Origin: JAUSEW01 sp964414015
GTDB lineage: Bacteria > Patescibacteriota > Microgenomatia > Levybacterales > UBA12049
NCBI GenBank assembly: GCA_964414015.1
Contig: CAYPUE010000034.1
Span: forward strand, 1 to 7,753
DNA length: 7,753 nucleotides
Reading direction: 5' to 3'
Numbering within the stretch: the stretch's first letter is position 1; the number at the start of each line of letters is the position of its first letter. The position numbers and the translations under genes were made by a program. Shown here in pieces: positions 1 to 3,721 of the stretch. The notes below the pieces were generated by a model. The model searched no databases. It was not told the DNA's origin and saw nothing but the letters and a program-made list of their open reading frames with translations.

Positions 1-3
1 CTA

Positions 4-12
4 TGTGGATAA
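4..12 (-). promoter_or_regulatory. DnaA box, probable edge of oriC
   Basis: The + strand reads TGTGGATAA, the exact reverse complement of the consensus DnaA box TTATCCACA. It lies 89 bp upstream of rpmH. In many bacteria the dnaA-rpmH interval carries the replication origin, so a perfect box here is meaningful. A much weaker 6/9 match lies at 32-40, and the sequence from about 43 to 100 is AT-rich, as an unwinding region would be. The rest of the origin and dnaA itself would lie left of base 1 and cannot be seen. Confidence 0.7.
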
Positions 13-60
13 CTTTTTGTCAAGAGGAGAAACTGGATACAACCATATCTTTTTTGCCTC

Positions 61-89
61 TTTAAACAAAATTAGAATTCTGTTATACT
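61..89 (+). promoter_or_regulatory. rpmH operon promoter, extended -10
   Basis: A -35-like TTTAAA (61-66, 4/6 to TTGACA) is followed by a 17-bp spacer and the -10 box TATACT (84-89, 5/6). A TG at 81-82, one base before the -10, makes it an extended -10 promoter. Transcription should begin near 95-97, leaving a leader of only about 4-6 nt before the rpmH ATG at 101, and no Shine-Dalgarno is present. It probably drives rpmH, rnpA, yidD, yidC and jag. Confidence 0.6.
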
Positions 90-100
90 TTTATTCCATT

Positions 101-235
101 ATGGAAAAGTTTATAAAGCTTAAAAAAGTAAAACGGAAAAGAAAGCATGGATTTTTAAGCAGAATGCAGGAACACGGCGGAAGAAAAGTTCTTTCAAGAA
201 GAAGAGGAAAAAGACGAACACGGCTAGCTGTTTAA
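101..235 (+). CDS. rpmH: 50S ribosomal protein L34
   Basis: This is the small, very basic L34 protein of the large ribosomal subunit, which binds 23S rRNA. The 44-residue product has the family's usual length and carries the signature KRKRKHGFLSRM (residues 12-23), then GGRKVLSRRRGKRRTRLAV to the end. The same frame is open back to an ATG at 5, but that start would add 32 non-conserved residues and place the promoter and DnaA box inside the gene, so the ATG at 101 is chosen. It has no Shine-Dalgarno and an almost absent leader. The stop TAA is directly followed by the rnpA ATG with no spacer, implying translational coupling. Its place beside a DnaA box is the classic origin-proximal location. 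Confidence 0.95.
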   Translation: MEKFIKLKKVKRKRKHGFLSRMQEHGGRKVLSRRRGKRRTRLAV

Positions 236-565
236 ATGCTTAAGAAAAAATATAGACTTCCCAGGACTGTAAATTTAAGAAATGCCAACTTGATACGTTT
301 GCCGTTTTTTTGGATAAAAATCAACAAAAACAAGCTCTTAACTAACAGGATGGGAATTGTCGCATCGAAAAAGGTTTCAAAAAGAGCAGTTGACAGAAAT
401 AGGGCTAAACGGTTAATAAGGTCTGTTATCGAAGAGCTTTGGGATAAAATAATTCCCGGATATGATATACTCTTCATACTAAAAAAAGAAGCTGTAGACA
501 AGATAAGAACGGATTTTTATTTACCCATAAAAAATATCTTAGAAAAAGAAAGACTGATTAAATGA
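236..565 (+). CDS. rnpA: Ribonuclease P protein component
   Basis: This is the protein subunit of RNase P, which assists the catalytic RNA in removing 5' leaders from tRNA precursors in the cytoplasm. The 109-residue protein has the usual length. The diagnostic RNR motif is at residues 50-59 (RAVDRNRAKR), preceded by a GIVASKKVSK strand (40-49) that matches the family's VSKK segment. The later GYDILFILKK (75-84) fits the following strand. The start abuts the rpmH stop, and the TGA stop overlaps the yidD ATG as ATGA at 562-565. No Shine-Dalgarno is visible, so initiation probably depends on coupling to rpmH. The rpmH-rnpA pairing is one of the most conserved bacterial gene orders. Confidence 0.95.
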   Translation: MLKKKYRLPRTVNLRNANLIRLPFFWIKINKNKLLTNRMGIVASKKVSKRAVDRNRAKRLIRSVIEELWDKIIPGYDILFILKKEAVDKIRTDFYLPIKNILEKERLIK

Positions 566-756
566 AATATTTTTTACTTTTATTAATTTTGATTTATCAA
601 AAAATATTTTCCACAGTTTTAAAAAACATTCTTGGAATTAATAAGTTTTGCCGGTTTTCCCCTACTTGTTCGCAATATGCAAAAGAATCTATTCTAAAAT
701 ACGGAGCTTTAAAAGGAGGATACCTTTCTGTAGCTAGAATTATTAACTGCCGTTAA
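562..756 (+). CDS. yidD: YidD membrane protein insertion efficiency factor, short C-terminus
   Basis: YidD is a small membrane-associated protein that assists YidC-dependent insertion. The 64-residue product starts with a hydrophobic/amphipathic helix (residues 3-25) and has the family core CRFSPTCSQY at 30-39 with both cysteines, then KYGALKGG (46-53) and the RIINC segment ending in the conserved cysteine 63. It stops one residue later (Arg64). Family members normally continue through an NP[FW]..GG.DPVP tail, which is absent. The start overlaps the rnpA stop by 4 nt, and yidC follows after 5 nt. The missing tail could be natural loss, a frameshift or an assembly error. Confidence 0.88.
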   Translation: MKYFLLLLILIYQKIFSTVLKNILGINKFCRFSPTCSQYAKESILKYGALKGGYLSVARIINCR

Positions 757-761
757 ATATT

Positions 762-1448
762 ATGACAGATCCATCATTTTTTAATGTTATTTTGGTTTGG
801 CCGATTTTAAATATTTTGATCGGGGTTTATAAGCTTCTTTTATATATTCATATCCCATATACTCTTGGATTTTCCATAATCGGCTTAACTGTAATAATTC
901 GGTTTATACTTTATCCCTTGATATCATCACAGCTTAGGGCATCCAGAAAGATGCAGGAAGCAGCTCCCCATATATCTAAGCTTAAAGAAATTCATAAGGG
1001 TGATGCAAAAAGACTCCAAGTGGAAACGATGAAGCTTTATAAGGAAAGAGGAATAAATCCTCTTGCAGGATGCTTGCCTGTAATCGTGCAGCTTCCTGTC
1101 ATATGGGCTTTGTATTATGTGCTTCAGCAGATAGTAGATTTAAAGCAAGATATGGTTGTTTCTCAAATTAATAAAATCGTTTACTTTAACTGGCTAAAAT
1201 TAACCGATGGATGGNNNNNNNNNNNNNNNNNNNNNNNNNNNNNNNNNNNNNNNNNNNNNNNNNNNNNNNNNNNNNNNNNNNNNNNNNNNNNNNNNNNNNN
1301 NNNNNNNNNNNNNNATACTTTCTCAATAGGACTATCTTTATACTGGAATACTTTTACAATTTTTGGTATTATTCAGCAGTACAAAATTTTAGGATTAGGC
1401 GGTTTGGCATCCTGGAAAAATAAAATATTAGGACAAGATAAGATATAA
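762..1448 (+). CDS. yidC: YidC/Oxa1 membrane insertase, interrupted by assembly gap
   Basis: YidC inserts and folds membrane proteins, alone or with SecYEG. The visible N-terminal part has a hydrophobic helix (residues 6-28), then a helix with the functional arginine in its VIIRFILYPL segment (Arg47 lies in the hydrophilic groove of the family). A charged cytoplasmic hairpin follows (about 56-100), then KERGINPLAGCLPVIVQLPV (95-114), a strong YidC signature. After 100 N (1215-1314) the sequence resumes with GLSLYWNTFTIFGIIQQYKI, the last transmembrane helix. The gap length is probably a placeholder; family comparison suggests that more than the implied 33 residues may be missing. The protein has neither the large periplasmic domain of proteobacterial YidC nor a lipoprotein signal. 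jag follows after 3 nt. Confidence 0.93.
   Translation: MTDPSFFNVILVWPILNILIGVYKLLLYIHIPYTLGFSIIGLTVIIRFILYPLISSQLRASRKMQEAAPHISKLKEIHKGDAKRLQVETMKLYKERGINPLAGCLPVIVQLPVIWALYYVLQQIVDLKQDMVVSQINKIVYFNWLKLTDGWXXXXXXXXXXXXXXXXXXXXXXXXXXXXXXXXXXTFSIGLSLYWNTFTIFGIIQQYKILGLGGLASWKNKILGQDKI
1215..1314. other. Assembly gap of 100 N within yidC
   Basis: Exactly 100 unknown bases, the conventional placeholder length for a scaffold gap. The flanks encode the middle and last transmembrane parts of YidC, so real sequence for the intervening segment is missing. The apparent reading-frame continuity across it carries no information. Confidence 0.98.
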
Positions 1449-1451
1449 AAA

Positions 1452-1907
1452 ATGACAGCTAAAGAGAAGAAAATTATACAATCTATTTTAAAAGAACTTC
1501 TCGATCTTCTGGAAGTCAAGAGTGAATTTGAAATAGAAGAGAAAGAAGATTTAATAGAGATAAAATTAACAACGGATGAAAGCGGTATTGTAATTGGATA
1601 CCATGGCGATACTCTGGAAGCGCTACAGCTAATATTATCCTTGGCTGTTGCCAAGAAACTAGATAAGTTTCTGCGTATCTCAATAGATGTTGGAGATTAT
1701 AAGAAAAATAGGGAGGATTGGCTAAAGAATCTGGCATTGGAGACTAAAGATCGTGTGCTCGCCGAAGGCAAAGAAATAGTCTTGCCGCAGCTTAAGTCTT
1801 GGGAGCGGCGGATTATCCATTTATTACTTCAGAACGATGACAAAGTCATCTCGCAGTCTCAAGGCGAAGGCAGGGACAGGGTTCTGGTGGTCAGTCCAAA
1901 ATCTTGA
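1452..1907 (+). CDS. jag: KhpB/Jag-type RNA-binding protein (KH + R3H)
   Basis: This is a cytoplasmic RNA-binding protein of the Jag/KhpB/SpoIIIJ-associated family. In Firmicutes it pairs with KhpA and affects cell division and elongation. The 151-residue product has a type II KH domain with the GYHG loop at residues 49-52, followed by the helix DTLEALQLILSLAV. A C-terminal R3H domain carries R119xxxH123 within ERRIIHLLL and a SQGEGRDR segment (136-143). The N-terminal Jag_N domain of longer homologues is missing, so this is the compact form. Location directly after yidC is conserved across bacteria. The start at 1452 lies 3 nt after the yidC stop without a Shine-Dalgarno. Its last 71 nt overlap the next gene in another frame. 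Confidence 0.92.
   Translation: MTAKEKKIIQSILKELLDLLEVKSEFEIEEKEDLIEIKLTTDESGIVIGYHGDTLEALQLILSLAVAKKLDKFLRISIDVGDYKKNREDWLKNLALETKDRVLAEGKEIVLPQLKSWERRIIHLLLQNDDKVISQSQGEGRDRVLVVSPKS
1799..1827 (+). promoter_or_regulatory. Possible weak promoter for the ligase gene
   Basis: TTGGGA (1799-1804, 4/6) and TATTAC (1822-1827, 4/6) are separated by 17 bp. The -10 box ends 9 nt before the ATG at 1837, which would give a near-leaderless mRNA. The site lies inside jag coding sequence, and both boxes match poorly, so it could be chance. It is listed because the ligase ATG has no Shine-Dalgarno. Confidence 0.25.
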
Positions 1908-3135
1908 GAAATTAATTTTTTACCTTTTAATTCTGTTCTTGCCCACGCAATTAGGTAAACATTTTTGGCCTGATTTTTCCATAGTTTCCGGAATACGAGT
2001 AGATTATCTCTCCCCCACCTTATACTTTACAGACATTTTGATTTTATTGCTGTTTATTGAATTTTTAATTTTAAATTTAAAATTTGAATTGAAATTTAAA
2101 ACTTTTAATTTCAAATTATTTTTTCTATTAGCATTTTTGCTGATTGGAATTTTTATTTCAAAAAACCCATTGGCTGGAGTTTATGGTCTATTAAAGTTTT
2201 TGGAATTTTTATTTTTAGGATTTTACATTGCAACTAATTTCAAAAAATATGAATTGAAAAATATTGCATTATTGTTTTCAGCAGGTATTATCTTTGAATC
2301 TTTATTAGCAATCGCTCAATATTTTCAGCAGGCATCATTGGGAGGCATATTTTATTTCTTTGGGGAAAGGACATTCAACTTAACAACTCCAGGAATCGCA
2401 AACGCATCCCTAAATGGTTTCTTAACTCTTCGTCCATANNNNNNNNNNNNNNNNNNNNNNNNNNNNNNNNNNNNNNNNNNNNNNNNNNNNNNNNNNNNNN
2501 NNNNNNNNNNNNNNNNNNNNNNNNNNNNNNNNNNNNNNCCCTTCGGCTTCGGTTCGACTTTGCTCACCGCAAGCGCTCAGGGCAAGCATAATTCTTACTT
2601 CTTAATTCTTCTCATTGCTGGCTTTTTACTTTTGGGGCTAACAACCCCCTTGGGTGCGAGATTTACAGAATTAAGGATATCGGATGAAGCAATAGTTCAG
2701 AGAGAAAGCCTTATTAACAGTTCAGCATCAATGATTAAAGCCCATCCGATTTTTGGAGTTGGTCTTAATAATTTTTTAATCAATCTCCCTTCGTATCAAA
2801 CATCGCGTACTCCCCTTTTCTATCTTCAGCCGGTTCATAATATTTTTCTTCTGATCGCAGCGGAAACCGGAATAATTGGATTAGGCTTTTTTCTTTGGTT
2901 TATTTTCGCTACATATAAAAGAATAATAAATAAAAACCAATCCTTAATTCCCTTCGGCTTCGGTTCGACTTTGCTCACCGCAAGCGCTCAGGGCAAGCAT
3001 AATTCTTTATTCATTATTCTTTCTTCGGTTTTAATCTTGGGAATGTTTGATCATTATTTTCTCACTCTTCAGCAGGGACAACTTCTTTTGGCATTAGCAT
3101 TTGGATTGTGTTGGTCAAGAAAACATGAAGCTTAA
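1837..3135 (+). CDS. O-antigen ligase/polymerase-like (Wzy_C) membrane protein with in-frame repeats
   Basis: This is a polytopic inner-membrane protein of the O-antigen ligase / Wzy polymerase superfamily, which uses lipid-linked oligosaccharide donors. The substrate cannot be read from sequence. Many hydrophobic helices are visible, for example residues 26-38, 64-79, 95-108, 252-267, 333-356 and 391-404. The family region is at 295-345: HPIFGVGLNNF (303-313), a hydrophilic exterior loop, then PVHNIFLLIAAETGIIGLG, with His334 typical of the family. The first in-frame ATG is 1837, giving 432 residues counting the gap and a 71-nt overlap with jag. No other ATG, GTG or TTG fits before the conserved FLPTQLGKHFWPDF, so 1837 is accepted despite lacking a Shine-Dalgarno. 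A 100-N gap falls within it. The identical 19-residue segment PFGFGSTLLTASAQGKHNS occurs at 235-253 and 372-390, encoded by a repeat, and 80-93 is encoded by AT-rich palindromic sequence. The exact topology is uncertain. Confidence 0.8.
   Translation: MTKSSRSLKAKAGTGFWWSVQNLEKLIFYLLILFLPTQLGKHFWPDFSIVSGIRVDYLSPTLYFTDILILLLFIEFLILNLKFELKFKTFNFKLFFLLAFLLIGIFISKNPLAGVYGLLKFLEFLFLGFYIATNFKKYELKNIALLFSAGIIFESLLAIAQYFQQASLGGIFYFFGERTFNLTTPGIANASLNGFLTLRPXXXXXXXXXXXXXXXXXXXXXXXXXXXXXXXXXXPFGFGSTLLTASAQGKHNSYFLILLIAGFLLLGLTTPLGARFTELRISDEAIVQRESLINSSASMIKAHPIFGVGLNNFLINLPSYQTSRTPLFYLQPVHNIFLLIAAETGIIGLGFFLWFIFATYKRIINKNQSLIPFGFGSTLLTASAQGKHNSLFIILSSVLILGMFDHYFLTLQQGQLLLALAFGLCWSRKHEA
2059..2117. repeat. 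AT-rich palindromic stretch inside the ligase gene
   Basis: About 59 bp made of permuted AAATTT, AATTG and AATTTC words. It contains an imperfect inverted repeat: arms 2076-2085 and 2092-2101 match at 9 of 10 positions around the 6-nt centre GAATTG. AATTTGAATT (2081-2090) and AATTTCAAATT (2107-2117) are further related words. It is translated into the polar-hydrophobic alternating segment NLKFELKFKTFNFK (80-93), which falls between two hydrophobic helices. It resembles repeat sequence rather than family-conserved protein, but low complexity limits certainty. Confidence 0.4.
2439..2538. other. Assembly gap of 100 N within the ligase gene
   Basis: Exactly 100 unknown bases. The gap ends at the first visible base of a 58-bp repeat that occurs again 411 bp downstream, so repeat-induced assembly breakage is a likely cause. 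The true length, and whether further repeat copies lie inside, cannot be known from this sequence. Confidence 0.98.
2539..2596. repeat. GC-rich hairpin repeat, copy 1 (left end lost in gap)
   Basis: These 58 bp are identical to 2950-3007, offset by 411 bp (137 codons). The first 44 bp form an imperfect hairpin: CCCT pairs with AGGG (2539-2542/2579-2582), GCTT with AAGC (2546-2549/2571-2574) and CGGT with ACCG (2550-2553/2566-2569). That gives 12 Watson-Crick pairs with a 3x4 internal loop, a one-base bulge and a 12-nt apical loop. The GC-rich composition contrasts sharply with the AT-rich gene around it. It is translated in frame with no stop, immediately before a hydrophobic helix. Anything left of 2539 is hidden by the gap. 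Confidence 0.85.
2950..3007. repeat. GC-rich hairpin repeat, copy 2
   Basis: Identical over 58 bp to 2539-2596, with the hairpin at 2950-2993. TAATTC occurs on both sides (2945-2950 and 3000-3005), which could be a 6-bp target duplication. However, the right-hand TAATTCTT is also present beside copy 1, so it may belong to the repeat itself. This copy is also read in the ligase frame and encodes the same 19 residues between two hydrophobic helices. It resembles a REP/MITE-like non-coding element that has become coding sequence; the family name is unknown to me. Confidence 0.85.
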
Positions 3136-3225
3136 CTTTCTTATTACACTGCCCCTATTTTTATCCAATCTATCCTATAATCCTATATAGAATATAAGAA
3201 AAATTTCCGAAAGAGCTAGTTTTCT

Positions 3226-3254
3226 TTGGCAAATAAGTTTTTTTCTGTTAGAAT
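3226..3254 (+). promoter_or_regulatory. Strong promoter for the RNase H gene
   Basis: TTGGCA (3226-3231, 5/6 to the -35 consensus), a 17-bp spacer and TAGAAT (3249-3254, 5/6 to the -10 consensus), with an extended TG at 3246-3247. The predicted start near 3260-3261 gives a leader of about 16 nt containing the Shine-Dalgarno. This is the best promoter match in the window. The TTG that could be misread as an upstream start codon for RNase H is the first half of the -35 box. Confidence 0.7.
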
Positions 3255-3260
3255 TTTATT

Positions 3261-3268
3261 AGAGGGGG
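3261..3268 (+). promoter_or_regulatory. Shine-Dalgarno site that fixes the RNase H start
   Basis: AGAGGGGG lies 8 nt before the ATG at 3277. It is the only strong ribosome binding site next to a start codon in the window, and it selects 3277 over the ATG at 3280 and the in-frame TTG at 3226. Confidence 0.75.
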
Positions 3269-3276
3269 AAATTAAA

Positions 3277-3702
3277 ATGATGGAAGAGATTAATATTTTT
3301 ACCGATGGAGGATCAAGGGGCAATCCCGGACCTGCGGGAATTGGGGTTTATATGGCTGACAAAAACGGCAAAAAAATTGTTTCAATCGGAAAACGAATCG
3401 GCAATGCAACCAATAATGCTGCAGAATATAAGGCAGTTTTGGAAGCTTTATCATACCTCTTGGCGAATAAAGAAAATTTGGGTAAAAATCCAAAAATTAA
3501 TTTTTTTCTTGATTCCAAACTTGTTTATTCTCAAATCGCAGGTTTATTTAAAATAAAAAACCCATCCTTGAGAACGCTCCTTTATGAAGTAAGAGAAAAA
3601 GAAGCTCAAGTTAAATCACAAATTTTTTATAACCATATTCCGAGAGAAAAAAATACCAAGGCAGATGAAATGGTCAATAAAGCGCTAGACAACCTAATTT
3701 AA
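3277..3702 (+). CDS. Type 1 ribonuclease H
   Basis: A cytoplasmic endonuclease that cuts the RNA strand of RNA-DNA hybrids, such as Okazaki primers and R-loops. The 141-residue product is one RNase H fold. The catalytic set is intact: Asp10 in FTDGGSRGNPGPAG, Glu50 in NNAAEYKAVLEAL, Asp79 in FFLDSKLV and Asp130 in NTKADEMVNKAL. His120 lies ten residues before Asp130, as in E. coli RNase HI. The NHIPREKNTKAD wording and lack of a basic protrusion resemble the short RnhA-like group found in archaea and Gram-positives. The start at 3277 is set by the Shine-Dalgarno; a TTG at 3226 would add 17 residues encoded by promoter DNA. A promoter for the next gene lies inside its 3' end. Confidence 0.92.
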   Translation: MMEEINIFTDGGSRGNPGPAGIGVYMADKNGKKIVSIGKRIGNATNNAAEYKAVLEALSYLLANKENLGKNPKINFFLDSKLVYSQIAGLFKIKNPSLRTLLYEVREKEAQVKSQIFYNHIPREKNTKADEMVNKALDNLI

Positions 3703-3714
3703 TTCTCCTAAAAT
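3686..3714 (+). promoter_or_regulatory. Promoter for the DUF4012 gene, predicted leaderless
   Basis: TAGACA (3686-3691, 5/6 to TTGACA), a 17-bp spacer and TAAAAT (3709-3714, 5/6 to TATAAT). Only 7 nt separate the -10 box from the ATG at 3722, so transcription should begin at or next to the A of the start codon. The -35 box overlaps the last codons of the RNase H gene. No Shine-Dalgarno is present, consistent with a leaderless mRNA. Confidence 0.6.
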
Positions 3715-3721
3715 AGACTTA

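Noticed and set aside
5..100. N-terminal extension of L34 from an ATG at 5
   Set aside because: It would add 32 residues foreign to L34, run through the promoter and DnaA box, and exceed the family length of about 44-50 residues.
232..501. Reverse-strand open frames, for example over rnpA, yidC/jag and DUF4012
   Set aside because: They are antisense to well-supported genes and show no recognisable protein motifs or start signals.
607..615. DnaA-box-like TTTTCCACA (8/9) inside yidD
   Set aside because: It is a single-mismatch match within conserved coding sequence in AT-rich DNA, with no clustering; chance is sufficient.
2539..2582. GC-rich hairpin as a transcription terminator
   Set aside because: No T-tract follows, it lies inside an open coding frame, and an identical copy occurs in the same gene.
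2539..3007. The two repeats as a CRISPR array
   Set aside because: Only two copies with a 353-bp interval that is conserved ligase coding sequence, no spacer-like structure and no cas genes.
3176..3181. Perfect TATAAT in the ligase-RNase H spacer
   Set aside because: No acceptable -35 box at 16-18 bp spacing. The TTGGCA/TAGAAT pair further down is better placed and has an extended -10.
3305..3556. Alternative frame within the RNase H gene
   Set aside because: It overlaps the catalytic RNase H frame completely and encodes nothing recognisable.
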